Source of the DNA: Mesorhizobium loti
Lineage (GTDB): Bacteria > Pseudomonadota > Alphaproteobacteria > Rhizobiales > Rhizobiaceae
DNA length: 53,313 nt
NCBI RefSeq assembly: GCF_001510895.1
Contig: NZ_LPWA01000124.1
Span: forward strand, 1 to 53,313
Direction: 5' to 3'
Shown here: piece by piece, positions 24,472 through 33,064 of the stretch
How the letters are laid out: every line of letters begins with the position of its first letter
Numbering within the stretch: position 1 is the stretch's first letter
Notes under the pieces: generated by a model
What the model saw: the letters and a program-made list of their open reading frames with translations, nothing else
What the model was told of the DNA's origin: nothing
The model's database searches: none
Translations under genes and position numbers: made by a program

Positions 24472-25383
24472 ATGGTTCGCCGCTATTACGACCTTCCGTC
24501 CTTGACCGCCTTGGCGGTTTTTGAGGCGTCCGCCCGGCACCTCTCGTTCAAACTGGCGGCCGCGGAGCTGAACGTCACGCCTGGAGCGGTCAGCCGGCAA
24601 ATCAAGGCGATCGAGGACGAGCTCGGTGTCCCGCTGTTCACGCGGTTGGGAACCGGTGTGGCCCTGACCAGCGCCGGCGAAGAACTCTACAGCGTGCTGG
24701 CCAGCGGTTTCTCGCGAGCAGCGGACATCGTGCGAAATGTGAAGCGGGGCGACCGTTCGAAGAACGTCACTCTGGCCTGCTCGGACGCCTTCGCATCGAT
24801 GTGGCTGATCCCGCGCATGCCGGACTTCTGGACACGCTATCAGGATATTGCCGTCGATCATCTGATTTCGGATAATCCCAAGGACTATCGCCGCGCGGAG
24901 GTCGAATTGCGCATCCGCTATGGATTCCGCTCGTGGTCCGACGAGAATGCGGAACTGCTTTTCGACGAAACGATCTACCCGGTCTGCGGGCCGGGGTTCG
25001 CGAGCAAGCATCGGGATGCGACGGCGGAATCATTGACGGACCTGCCCCTCCTGCATGTCGATTGGGCTGATCCCGATTGGGCCGGTTGGGACGAGGTCTT
25101 GCGGCGCGCGGGTGTCCCGCACGGTCCAACCCGCGGTCGCCGCTTCAGCAAGTTCTTCGTGGCGCTCCAGGCCGCCCAGGCCGACCAGGGCGTCGCCGTC
25201 GGCTGGCATCGTCTGGTCAAGGCGCAAATCGACGAAGGCAAGCTGGTCAGGCTGACGGATCTCGAGCTGCCGGCACCTGGCGGCTACTATCTGACGTGGA
25301 ATGACAATCGCACGCTGTCTCCCGCCGCCGAGGGCTTACGCAGCTGGATCCGGGAAGTGGCGGCACAAGAGCGGGAGAACTAG
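24472..25383 (+). CDS. LysR-type (GcvA-like) transcriptional regulator
   Basis: A 303-residue LysR protein: winged helix-turn-helix at residues 5-65 (YYDLPSLTALAVFEASARH; LNVTPGAVSRQIKAIEDELG), then a substrate-binding-like effector domain. The ATG at 24472 follows GGGAG; the longer open frame upstream has no family match. It is a paralogue of the interrupted LysR gene on its left and is convergent with the amine oxidase gene, overlapping it by 4 bases. It may control the oxidase-dehydrogenase-DapA operon or the 2OG oxygenase. Confidence 0.9.
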   Translation: MVRRYYDLPSLTALAVFEASARHLSFKLAAAELNVTPGAVSRQIKAIEDELGVPLFTRLGTGVALTSAGEELYSVLASGFSRAADIVRNVKRGDRSKNVTLACSDAFASMWLIPRMPDFWTRYQDIAVDHLISDNPKDYRRAEVELRIRYGFRSWSDENAELLFDETIYPVCGPGFASKHRDATAESLTDLPLLHVDWADPDWAGWDEVLRRAGVPHGPTRGRRFSKFFVALQAAQADQGVAVGWHRLVKAQIDEGKLVRLTDLELPAPGGYYLTWNDNRTLSPAAEGLRSWIREVAAQEREN

Positions 25384-26702
25384 AGTTCCCTTCCGGCGCG
25401 TCGCTGCATCGCCCACAGCTTGAGCGGCGCGCCGATCGTCATCAGCGGTTCCGGATAAAGTCGAGCCGGAGCGGGCTCGTTCTGCGCTTCCGCGACCATC
25501 TGCTCGTTGCTGCCGACCGCGAGATCGGCGGCCAGCATTCCATAGAGCGTGCCCTGCACCGTTCCCAACCCGTTGCAGCATCCGGCGACGAACACCCTCT
25601 CTTCAACCTCGCCGAACGCCGGCGCGGAGTTGAGGGAGAGGCACAGGTGGCCGCCCCAGCGAAACTCCATCGGCATTTCGCCGAGCATCGGAAAGCGCGC
25701 CCGAAACGATCGATCATGCGCCGCGCCGATCTGGCTGATCTGCCTCTCGCTTGTCGACATGTCCGGGTTGTAGGTGAAGGTGTTGCGGACGACGATGCGG
25801 TCGCCGATGCGCCGGATGGTCGAGCCCATCGGGTCGGCCGGGATCAAGCCCCAATGCGGCTCGCCTCCCAGAGCTGCCTGCTCGCTCTTGGAAAGCGGCC
25901 TGGTCATGCTGGCATAGGTGAAGACATGCAGCAGGCGCTTCTTGAAGAAGCCGAAGCTTTCGAGATGGCCGTTGACCGTCAGGATCAGCCGCGGCGCGGT
26001 GATCTCGCCCTCAGCCGTTTTCACCGTATGCAGCTTGCCGGTCTGCATGGATGTGACCGCGGACTTCTCGAATATCTGCACGCGGGTCGACAGGCCTTCG
26101 GCTACGCCACGGACGAAGCCGGCCGGCTGCGCCATTACCGTCCCCGGCGTGAACGTGCCGCCGATGAAGAAGTCCGTTCCGGTAATTGTCTTCATTTGCG
26201 GCCCATCGAGCCGCTCGAACGGCTCGGCGAGGCCGGTCAGGTGATTTTCGAACGCACGCAGAACGGCAAGACCGTGATCGGTGGCGGCGCCATGGAACTT
26301 GCCAGCCCGCACGAAGAAGCGCTGCAATCCATACTCGTCCGCCGCCGAGCCTGAAAACTCGATCGCGGCGCGGTTCATGCGGATGCGCTTGCGGTCGTGC
26401 TCCCGGGCGCCGCCGTAATTCTCGCCGCCGAGCTCGTGCGGCAGGTCGATCATGAAGCCCGAATTCCGTCCGGCCGCGCCCCAGCCGACACGCTGGGCAT
26501 CGATCAACACGATACGGTCGCCGGGCACCAGCTGCGACAACCGGCGCGCGGCGGCCAGACCGGCAAAGCCGGCGCCGACGATGACCCAGTCCGCTGTATG
26601 CCGGCCGCGCAGGACCTGCGCCGGCGGTGGAGGCGGCAGGAGCCCGTACCAGCCCGGCATGTTGATGTCCGCAGGCGTCCTTACGGCCTGATGCACGCTC
26701 AT
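25380..26702 (-). CDS. FAD-dependent amine/D-amino-acid oxidase (DAO family)
   Basis: A 440-residue DAO-family flavoprotein. The FAD-binding GAGFAGLAAARRL lies near residue 42, after an N-terminal extension of about 35 residues. VGWGAAGRNSGFMIDLPHEL resembles gamma-glutamylputrescine oxidase (OrdL/PuuB) relatives. Near the C terminus is the second nucleotide region VFVAGCCNGLGTVQGTLYG. It is the last gene of the DapA-aldehyde dehydrogenase-oxidase operon. Given those partners, oxidation of cis-4-hydroxy-D-proline (or its N-methyl form) to a pyrroline carboxylate is a good hypothesis; polyamine oxidation is the alternative. Confidence 0.83.
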   Translation of the reverse strand: MSVHQAVRTPADINMPGWYGLLPPPPPAQVLRGRHTADWVIVGAGFAGLAAARRLSQLVPGDRIVLIDAQRVGWGAAGRNSGFMIDLPHELGGENYGGAREHDRKRIRMNRAAIEFSGSAADEYGLQRFFVRAGKFHGAATDHGLAVLRAFENHLTGLAEPFERLDGPQMKTITGTDFFIGGTFTPGTVMAQPAGFVRGVAEGLSTRVQIFEKSAVTSMQTGKLHTVKTAEGEITAPRLILTVNGHLESFGFFKKRLLHVFTYASMTRPLSKSEQAALGGEPHWGLIPADPMGSTIRRIGDRIVVRNTFTYNPDMSTSERQISQIGAAHDRSFRARFPMLGEMPMEFRWGGHLCLSLNSAPAFGEVEERVFVAGCCNGLGTVQGTLYGMLAADLAVGSNEQMVAEAQNEPAPARLYPEPLMTIGAPLKLWAMQRRAGREL

Positions 26703-26713
26703 GGCTTGTCGGC

Positions 26714-28240
26714 TTAGTCGACGGCGCGCGAGACCTTGGGATCGGAAATGTCCGCCCAGATGGTCTTGAGCTCGGTATACTGGTCGTGGGCGTGGAGCGA
26801 TTTGTCCCGCCCGCCGAAGCCCGACAGCTTGAAGCCGCCGAATGGCGTCGAGATGTCCCCTTCGCCATAGCAGTTGATGGTCACGGTGCCGGCGCGGATG
26901 TCGCGCGCGATGCGATGTGCCTTGCCCAGATTGGCGGTGAAGATCGAGGCGGCGAGCCCGTATTGCGTGTCGTTGGCAACGCGGACCGCCTCTTCGGCGT
27001 TGGCCACCGTGATCACCGACAGCACCGGGCCGAAAATTTCCTCTCGGGCAATCGTCATTTCCGGCGTGACATCGTCGAACACCGTCGGCTCGATGAAATA
27101 GCCTTTGCCGTGCTTGTGGGCATTGCCGCCCGTCACGATCCTGGCGCCTTCCGCACGGCCCTTCTTGATGTAGCCCATGATGCGGTCGAACTGTTCCTTA
27201 GACACGATGGCGCCGAGCCGGTTGCCCGGGTCCAGCGGCTCGCCCAAGGGCCATTCCTTAAGCTTGTGAAGGACCGTTTCGACCAGTCGGTCCTTGATCT
27301 TTTCGTGCACGATCAGGCGGGAATTCGACGAGCAGTTCTCGCCCATGTTCCAGAACACGGCCTGGGTGACATGCTGCGCGACGACATCCAGGTTCTCGGC
27401 ATCGTCGAGTACGATGCACGGGTTCTTGCCGCCGCATTCAAGCACGATGCGCTTCAGGTTGGACCTGGCGGAATACTCCAGGAACTTCCGGCCGACATCC
27501 GTCGAGCCGGTGAAGGCCACCATGTCGATATCTGCATGCAGCCCAAGCGCCTTGCCCGTGGTCTCGCCCGGACCGGTGACGATCTGCAGAACACCTGGCG
27601 GAATTCCTGCCTCATGCGCCAGTTCGGCGATCCGCAACGTCGACATATTGGTCTGCTCGGCCGGCTTGACGATGACGGAGTTGCCGGTCGCGAGCGCCGG
27701 CCCGATCTTCCAGGCCAGCATCAGAATCGGGAAGTTCCACGGCAGAACGCAGGCCACCACGCCGAGGGGCTGGCGCACGATCAGCGACACGACGTCGTCG
27801 CCCGAAGGCGAGGTCTGGCCGTAGAGCTTGTCGGTGGCCTCCGCATGCCATTCGAGACAATGCAGGGCCTCGGGGACGTCTATGGTCTCGACGTCGTAGA
27901 TCGGCTTGCCGCTTTCGAGCGTCTCGATCACGGCAAGCTCGTGGGCGTTGCGCTCCATCAGCTTGACCAGACGGCGCAGCACCCGCTTTCGTTCGCTTGG
28001 ATGCGCCCGCGACCACGCCCCCGATTCAAACGCCAGCCGCGCCTTCTCGACAGCGAGATCGACATCCGCCTGACCGCAGGAGGCGATCCTAGCGATCACC
28101 TGCCCCGTCGCGGGATTGATGGTCTCGAAAGTATCCCCGGAAAGTGCCGCCCGTGCCTTGCCGTCGATCACCGCGTTGGTCGGCAGCGGCAGGCTGTCCG
28201 CCAGGTTCTGGTACTCATCACGCGTTAATAGCGATGACAT
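26714..28240 (-). CDS. NAD(P)-dependent aldehyde dehydrogenase (PuuC-like)
   Basis: A 508-residue aldehyde dehydrogenase. It shows VLPWNFPILMLAWKIGPALA, the cofactor-loop FTGSTDVGRKF, general-base Glu in LECGGKNP and nucleophile Cys in NMGENCSSNSRL. The C-terminal GGFKLSGFGGRDKSLHAHDQ resembles gamma-glutamyl-gamma-aminobutyraldehyde dehydrogenases. The start is the ATG at 28240, 23 bases inside the end of the DapA-family gene. In a hydroxyproline pathway it would oxidise 2-oxoglutarate semialdehyde to 2-oxoglutarate. Confidence 0.9.
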   Translation of the reverse strand: MSSLLTRDEYQNLADSLPLPTNAVIDGKARAALSGDTFETINPATGQVIARIASCGQADVDLAVEKARLAFESGAWSRAHPSERKRVLRRLVKLMERNAHELAVIETLESGKPIYDVETIDVPEALHCLEWHAEATDKLYGQTSPSGDDVVSLIVRQPLGVVACVLPWNFPILMLAWKIGPALATGNSVIVKPAEQTNMSTLRIAELAHEAGIPPGVLQIVTGPGETTGKALGLHADIDMVAFTGSTDVGRKFLEYSARSNLKRIVLECGGKNPCIVLDDAENLDVVAQHVTQAVFWNMGENCSSNSRLIVHEKIKDRLVETVLHKLKEWPLGEPLDPGNRLGAIVSKEQFDRIMGYIKKGRAEGARIVTGGNAHKHGKGYFIEPTVFDDVTPEMTIAREEIFGPVLSVITVANAEEAVRVANDTQYGLAASIFTANLGKAHRIARDIRAGTVTINCYGEGDISTPFGGFKLSGFGGRDKSLHAHDQYTELKTIWADISDPKVSRAVD

Positions 28241-29162
28241 TTTCGGAAGCCCTCTTCTGGGATTTTGCGATGATTGACGCGATGACGGCTTTAAGGGTGC
28301 GGATCGTCGTCTCGAGCTCACGCTTCTGCTCGTCATCGAGCGCCCGCATCGGCCGGCGCACCGGTCCCGCCGGCAAGCCGGCCAGCTCGCAGCCGAATTT
28401 GATGCTTTGGACGAACTTGCCGCCCTGTTCGAGCACGCGCATCAGCGGCAGCAGCGCCGACATGATCTGCCGGCCCTTGGTGAAATCCTTCTCGATGACG
28501 CAGGCTTCGTAGAGCGCGATATGCTCCGCCGGCAGGCAGTTACCGGCGCCGCAGACCCAGCCCTTCGCGCCCCAGGCGAAGAATTCCAGCGCCTGGTCAT
28601 CCATGCCACAGAACAGGTCGATATGCGGATAGTCGCGCGCCAGCGCATGCAGCTGGTTCATGCTGCCGCTGGATTCCTTGATGGCGCAGAAATTGGTGCT
28701 GCGGCCGACCCTGTCCAGGAACTCGAGGTCCATCATCGTGCCGGTGCGGCCGGGATAATTGTAGAGCATCACCGGCAGGTCGGCGGCCTTGTCGATCGCC
28801 AGCGCATGATTGGCGAGTTCGAGCTGCGTGGGGACGGCGTAGTATGGCGAACCGATCAGGATGCCGTCATATTTGAGGTCCTTGGCGACCAGCGCGTATT
28901 CAATGCAGTCCTCCGTGCGGATGGCGCCGACGCCGGCAATCAGCGGCACCTTTCCCTTGACGACGGTTTTGGCGAGCTTCAGCAGGCCGACGCGTTCATC
29001 GCGCGATTGGGCGTAGTACTCGCCGGTCGTGCCTCCGATGATGATGCCGTGCACGCCCGACGCGACCAGATGCTCGACCATCACGCAGAAGCCGTCGCGG
29101 TCGATCGAACCATCTTGGTGAAAGGGCGTGGTGACGGGCGGAATAATGCCTTTGAACGACAT
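28218..29162 (-). CDS. DapA-family aldolase/deaminase
   Basis: A 314-residue dihydrodipicolinate synthase/N-acetylneuraminate lyase superfamily protein. It has GGTTGEYYA, the YNYPGRTG segment with the catalytic Tyr and the Schiff-base Lys in AIKESSGS. Members of this family in rhizobial hydroxyproline operons deaminate pyrroline-4-hydroxy-2-carboxylate to 2-oxoglutarate semialdehyde; others are keto-sugar-acid dehydratases. It is the first gene of a three-gene operon and has TTGGAG before its ATG. The following aldehyde dehydrogenase and FAD oxidase match the hydroxyproline interpretation. Confidence 0.85.
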   Translation of the reverse strand: MSFKGIIPPVTTPFHQDGSIDRDGFCVMVEHLVASGVHGIIIGGTTGEYYAQSRDERVGLLKLAKTVVKGKVPLIAGVGAIRTEDCIEYALVAKDLKYDGILIGSPYYAVPTQLELANHALAIDKAADLPVMLYNYPGRTGTMMDLEFLDRVGRSTNFCAIKESSGSMNQLHALARDYPHIDLFCGMDDQALEFFAWGAKGWVCGAGNCLPAEHIALYEACVIEKDFTKGRQIMSALLPLMRVLEQGGKFVQSIKFGCELAGLPAGPVRRPMRALDDEQKRELETTIRTLKAVIASIIAKSQKRASENVIAINA

Positions 29163-29223
29163 CGGCCTGGCTCCAATTTGGCTTCAGGCTCGTCGTTATA
29201 TGCAAGGTTTGCCCACCCGGCAG

Positions 29224-29259
29224 TCGAAATAAAATCACGCGGCGGGCTACTTTTTTGCG
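29224..29259. promoter_or_regulatory. Shared upstream element X, copy 2
   Basis: 32 of 36 bases agree by eye with 14721-14756. It sits 62 bases upstream of the DapA-family gene, with a TATAAC -10-like hexamer between element and gene (on the minus strand, near 29196-29201). Confidence 0.6.
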
Positions 29260-29341
29260 GGCGCCCTGTGAAAGGATTTTACTTCACCTGGGACGTGGAC
29301 CCAGATCGGGCTTGCTAGATGGCAAAATCGCCGTTGGGGCG

Positions 29342-29379
29342 ACGCTATTGCCGCCGTTTTCCCTCTACTCCCACTCAAT
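29342..29379. other. guaA 3'-end-like attachment site, left copy
   Basis: This 38-base stretch matches 49458-49495 with only a few mismatches in the middle and in the same orientation. Read on the minus strand it starts ATT GAG TGG GAG TAG, which encodes Ile-Glu-Trp-Glu-stop, the usual end of GMP synthase GuaA. No further guaA coding sequence is attached. The 3' end of guaA is a known integration hotspot, used for example by IntG of tripartite Mesorhizobium ICEs. Weaker similarity to the other copy continues about 70 bases to the left. Confidence 0.65.
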
Positions 29380-29389
29380 TGTTCTTAAT

Positions 29390-29421
29390 CCAGATAAGAT
29401 ATTGATCTATCTGGGTTTTTT
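29390..29421 (+). terminator. Rho-independent terminator-like hairpin
   Basis: CCAGATA (29390-29396) pairs with TATCTGG (29408-29414), followed by G and six Ts. It stands just right of the left attachment-like site. Confidence 0.6.
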
Positions 29422-29674
29422 CCTGCCTTCAGCTAAAGAAACCCTCAGTCAGGCCGTTAGATTTCTATAGTGTTGATTTTAAAAAGGAAATTTTTGACGA
29501 AATTTTTTTCGAGGTCGCGCGAACTATCGAGATCAATCGGCTCTTCCAACTGCTCTCACGCCACCCGACTCTTACAACCCGGTCGCTCAAAAAGTACCGT
29601 CATGGTGTCGCAACGCGCCGCGATTTGAACATCCTGTATGCCCCACAACAGAGCGGCCGAGATGGGCCGGAGAA
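29422..29674. other. AT-rich stretch without recognised gene
   Basis: Lower GC than its surroundings, with runs of A and T near 29470-29510. The minus-strand frame over 29556-29801 has no family features. I see nothing else in it. Confidence 0.4.
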
Positions 29675-29799
29675 CGAACCCGCTGCGCGGGAGGGCGCGA
29701 GCGGTTGAGGTGAAGATCAAGAACCGGTCGTTGCGCCCACATTGAGGGTGGTTCGGCAGCGGCAGAGCATCACGGGCTTCTTCAACAAGGAGCCCGACC

Positions 29800-30708
29800 A
29801 TGACCTATCCTGTTCTCGATGCACCAATCAGTCCGCTGCGTCAGCGGCTGATCGACGACATGAACATGCGGCGTTTCTCACGGGAGACGCAGCGCAACTA
29901 TCTGCGCGACATCGGACGCCTGGCAACGTTCCTCGGCCGGTCGCCGGACACGACTACCGCCGACGACCTGCGCCGGTTCCAGATCGAGCAGCAGGACGAC
30001 GGTGTTCCCGTGCCGACGATGAACAGCATCGTGTCGGCGCTTCGCTTCTTCTTCACGCATACGGTCGATCGTCCCGATCTGGCGCGCAAGCTCGTCCGAC
30101 TGTCGCACCCGCGCAAGCTGCCGGTGGTGCTCAGCCGCGACGAGGTTGCCCGTCTCCTCAACGCCACCACCTGCCTCAAGCACCAGGCCGCGCTGTCGGT
30201 TGCCTATGGCGCGGGCCTGCGCGTGGCCGAGGTCTCGGCGCTGAAGGTCGCCGACATCGACAGCGAGCGCATGCTGATCCGGGTGGAGCGAGGCAAGGGC
30301 GGGCGGTATCGCAACGCCATGCTGTCGCAAGACCTGCTCTTGTTGCTGCGTCAGTGGTGGAAGGTCGGACGTCAGCAGGGAGTGATGCATCGCGACGGCT
30401 GGCTGTTTCCGGGACAGCATGCGATGAAGCCCATCAGCACCCGCCAGCTCTATCGCGTGGTCGTCGAGGCAGCGCAGGCGGCCGACATCGCCAAGCGGGT
30501 CGGGCCGCACACGCTGCGTCACAGCTTCGCCACCCACCTGCTGGAGGACGGCACCGACATCCGGATCATCCAGGTCCTGCTCGGGCACGCCAAGCTAAAT
30601 AGCACTGCCTTCTACACCAAGGTTGCAACCCGCACGGTGCGCACCGTCACGAGCCCGCTCGACAAACTCGGCCTGTTCAAGCCGGAAGAGATCTCGCCCG
30701 ACGGCTGA
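29800..30708 (+). CDS. IS91-associated tyrosine recombinase
   Basis: A 302-residue phage-integrase-family protein. The core-binding N-terminal domain covers about residues 10-95 and the catalytic domain about 105-285. Catalytic residues are Arg in AGLRVAEV, the HTLRHSFATHLLE box, LLGH and Tyr in AFYTKV. AAGGAG precedes the ATG. It lies 2 bases before the transposase GTG. Such recombinases commonly accompany IS91-type transposases in rhizobia; it is not the P4-type integrase expected for an ICE. Confidence 0.92.
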   Translation: MTYPVLDAPISPLRQRLIDDMNMRRFSRETQRNYLRDIGRLATFLGRSPDTTTADDLRRFQIEQQDDGVPVPTMNSIVSALRFFFTHTVDRPDLARKLVRLSHPRKLPVVLSRDEVARLLNATTCLKHQAALSVAYGAGLRVAEVSALKVADIDSERMLIRVERGKGGRYRNAMLSQDLLLLLRQWWKVGRQQGVMHRDGWLFPGQHAMKPISTRQLYRVVVEAAQAADIAKRVGPHTLRHSFATHLLEDGTDIRIIQVLLGHAKLNSTAFYTKVATRTVRTVTSPLDKLGLFKPEEISPDG

Positions 30709-30710
30709 GC

Positions 30711-31904
30711 GTGCGCGCCTCGCTCGAGGTCGCCGACATCTTCCGCACTGCCGGGCCCGCCTACCGGGCCGCCCATGCCGGGCATCTGAGCCTCGCCCAG
30801 CTCAAGGTCATGTCGGCGATCGAGCACTGCCGCACCGCGGCCCTTGGCGGTCACGTCGAGGCCTGCGAGGCCTGCGGCCAGTGGCGCATCGCCTACAACT
30901 CCTGCCGCAACCGGCACTGCCCGAAGTGCCAGGGTGCCACGGCGCGGACATGGCTTGCCGAGCGCGAGGCCGACCTGCTGCCGGTCGGCTACTTCCACGT
31001 CGTGTTCACTCTGCCCGCCGAGGTCGCCGACATCGCCTTCCACAACAAGGCGGCGGTCTACGACGTGCTGTTCAAGGCAGCGTCGGAGACGATGCTGATC
31101 ATCGCCGCTGATCCGAAGCACCTCGGCGCGCGCATCGGCATCACCGCCGTGCTCCACACCTGGGGTTCGGCGATGACGCACCATCCGCATGTGCACATGA
31201 TCGTGCCGGGCGGCGGCATCGCGCCAGACGGAAGCCGATGGATATCGTCGCGCCCGGCCTTCCTGCTCCCGGTGCGCGTACTCGGCAGGCTGTTCCGCCG
31301 GCTGTTCCTCACCCGGCTGGTCGCGCTTCACGACGCCGGCCGGCTCGCCTTCTTCGGATCGATGGCGCACCTGACCGACCGCCGGGCCTTCCTGCAGCAC
31401 CTGTCGCCGGTCCGGAAGAAGCGCTGGGTGGTCTACGCGAAGGCGCCCTTCGCCGGACCGGAGGCGGTGCTCGCCTATCTGTCGCGCTACACGCACCGGG
31501 TCGCCATCTCGAACAGCCGCCTGATCGCCTTCGACGAGAGCGGCGTCACCTTCCGCTACAAGGACTACCGCCGCGATGGCGCCGACCGGCAGCAAGTCAT
31601 GACGCTCGCGACCGACGAGTTCATCCGCCGCTTCCTGCTCCATGTCTTGCCAAGGGGATTCCACCGCATCCGGTATAGCGGCCTGCTTGCCGGCTCCGCT
31701 CGCAAGGCCAGCCTCGCGCTTGCTCGTGAACTCCTGAATGTCGCCGCACCGTCCGACGACGACACCACGGACGAACCGGACAACTTCCGCCCGCCATGCC
31801 CCTGCTGTGGTGGCCGCATGATCGTGATCGAGGTGTTCGAACGATGGAGGCAGCCGCGCGGGCCGCCACACGGTTCCCCGTCGACCGGGACCAGCACGCC
31901 ATGA
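30711..31904 (+). CDS. IS91-family transposase
   Basis: A 397-residue rolling-circle transposase. The N-terminal zinc-binding region has CEACGQW and CRNRHCPKC. The HUH motif is HHPHVHMIVPGGG, and YLSRYTHRVAI carries the candidate active-site tyrosines. A C-terminal CPCCGG cysteine pair follows. The GTG at 30711 starts 2 bases after the recombinase stop. By eye it is much closer to the transposase at 47045-48232 than the two recombinases are to each other. Confidence 0.93.
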   Translation: MRASLEVADIFRTAGPAYRAAHAGHLSLAQLKVMSAIEHCRTAALGGHVEACEACGQWRIAYNSCRNRHCPKCQGATARTWLAEREADLLPVGYFHVVFTLPAEVADIAFHNKAAVYDVLFKAASETMLIIAADPKHLGARIGITAVLHTWGSAMTHHPHVHMIVPGGGIAPDGSRWISSRPAFLLPVRVLGRLFRRLFLTRLVALHDAGRLAFFGSMAHLTDRRAFLQHLSPVRKKRWVVYAKAPFAGPEAVLAYLSRYTHRVAISNSRLIAFDESGVTFRYKDYRRDGADRQQVMTLATDEFIRRFLLHVLPRGFHRIRYSGLLAGSARKASLALARELLNVAAPSDDDTTDEPDNFRPPCPCCGGRMIVIEVFERWRQPRGPPHGSPSTGTSTP

Positions 31905-32400
31905 CCCGGCATGGAATGGTTCGGCCTTCAGCTGCAGGCGCTCAGCCTCCGGCAACGGATCGACGCACGTCTGTGGTGATTGTCGGCTCCGACAGAGCCG
32001 CGCCCAGCCGCCCACCGTCCCGACAACACCGCGCGGAGGCGCAACGAAGCGGTCTGTCCGCATTCACCCCAGAGCTTCCCGACGGCGGTCGCGCCATCGC
32101 CGGCATCTGCCGAAATCCGAAATCCCCATAGCCATTGCCTGTGGGCCGCGGGTTCCTTCCTCGGGGACTTTCGTACGCCTGCCGGCGCCCGAAACTCTTC
32201 ACGGAAGCGGACCGGCTGGTTTCGGCACGAACGGGCTAGAAAGCCGACCTTTGCGCGGCTAATCCGATTGGATAGCGCCGAGAAGCGGACGGTGATTGCC
32301 TCCCGCCTCACCGACGCCGGCAACCCTCAACAGCTATATTGTTCGCTGCCGGCGTAGCAGTGGATTTCCAGTTCGCATCCCGCGCAGCAGATGCGCAGTA
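31905..32400. other. IS91 inner end and adjoining non-coding DNA
   Basis: The first 300 bases hold the conserved inner end of the IS (to about 32201). The remaining 200 bases to the peroxiredoxin stop hold no recognised feature. Confidence 0.45.
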
Positions 32401-33033
32401 TCAATCCTGCAATTGGACCATGCGCAGGTAAGGCCGCAACTCCTTCCAGCCCTGGGGGAATCGCCCCCTCGCCTGCTCGTCGCTGAGGCTCGGCGAGATG
32501 ATCACCGGCTGGCCGGGCTGCCAGTTCACCGGCGTCGAGACCTTTTGATTGTCGGTGAGCTGCAGGCTGTCGATGGCGCGCAGAATCTCGGAGAAATTGC
32601 GGCCGGCGCTCGGCGGATATGTCAGGCTGAGGCGGATCTTTTTGGTGGGATCGATGACATAGACAGCGCGCACCGTCACGTTGGGGTCGGTCGCGGCGTG
32701 GATCATGCCATAGAGGTTGGCGACCTTCTTGTCGCTATCGGCAAGCATCGGGAAATTGAGAGCGTGGCCCTGTGTCTCCTCGATGTCCTTTTCCCAAAGA
32801 TTGTGCGCCTTCACGTCGTCGACGGACAGTCCGAGCGGCTTGATGCCGCGCTTGTCCCATTCCGGCTTGAGGCGGGCGACCTCGGCCAGTTCGGTGGTGC
32901 AGACCGGAGTGAAATTCTTCGGATGGCTGAAGAAGATGCCCCAAGAATCGCCGAGCCAATCATGAAAACGGATCGTTCCTTGCGTGCTTTGCTGCTCGAA
33001 GTCTGGAGCAATCTGGCCGAGTTGCAGTGACAT
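32401..33033 (-). CDS. 1-Cys peroxiredoxin (Prx6 type)
   Basis: A 210-residue peroxiredoxin that reduces peroxides. The peroxidatic Cys is in FTPVCTTEL near residue 46, and the long C-terminal domain with PVNWQPGQPVIISPSLSDE marks the Prx6/1-Cys group. The start is the ATG at 33033 (MSLQLGQIAPDFEQ). It lies 31 bases after cysI on the same strand, so it is probably the third gene of a cysJ-cysI-prx operon, linking sulfite reduction with peroxide defence. Confidence 0.92.
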   Translation of the reverse strand: MSLQLGQIAPDFEQQSTQGTIRFHDWLGDSWGIFFSHPKNFTPVCTTELAEVARLKPEWDKRGIKPLGLSVDDVKAHNLWEKDIEETQGHALNFPMLADSDKKVANLYGMIHAATDPNVTVRAVYVIDPTKKIRLSLTYPPSAGRNFSEILRAIDSLQLTDNQKVSTPVNWQPGQPVIISPSLSDEQARGRFPQGWKELRPYLRMVQLQD

Positions 33034-33064
33034 GGTTTCGTCCTTTCTTTTCGGATACTGGCAG

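Larger units (their letters stand above)
29675..32201 (+). mobile_element. IS91-family element, left copy
   Basis: The limits come from comparison with the element at 46747-49257. The outer end has a CCCGC-TGC-GCGGG hairpin at 29679-29691. The inner end shares a block containing GGCGTACGAAAG and GCTATGGGGATTT (minus strand) with the other copy. It carries a tyrosine recombinase followed by a Y2/HUH-type transposase. I see no terminal inverted repeats, as expected for IS91. Exact ends are uncertain by several bases. Confidence 0.75.

Noticed and set aside
26786..28228. 480-residue plus-strand open frame over the aldehyde dehydrogenase
   Set aside because: Antisense shadow; low-complexity Arg/Gly/Ala-rich product without motifs, while the opposite strand encodes a full aldehyde dehydrogenase.
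29800..30708. Tyrosine recombinase as the integrase of the guaA-bounded island
   Set aside because: It is tightly coupled to the IS91 transposase and repeated with the second IS copy; it lacks the size and N-terminal type of the P4-like ICE integrases.
30612..32063. 483-residue minus-strand open frame over the left IS91 transposase
   Set aside because: Antisense shadow of a well-supported transposase; a similar antisense frame appears over the right copy, which only mirrors the shared IS sequence.
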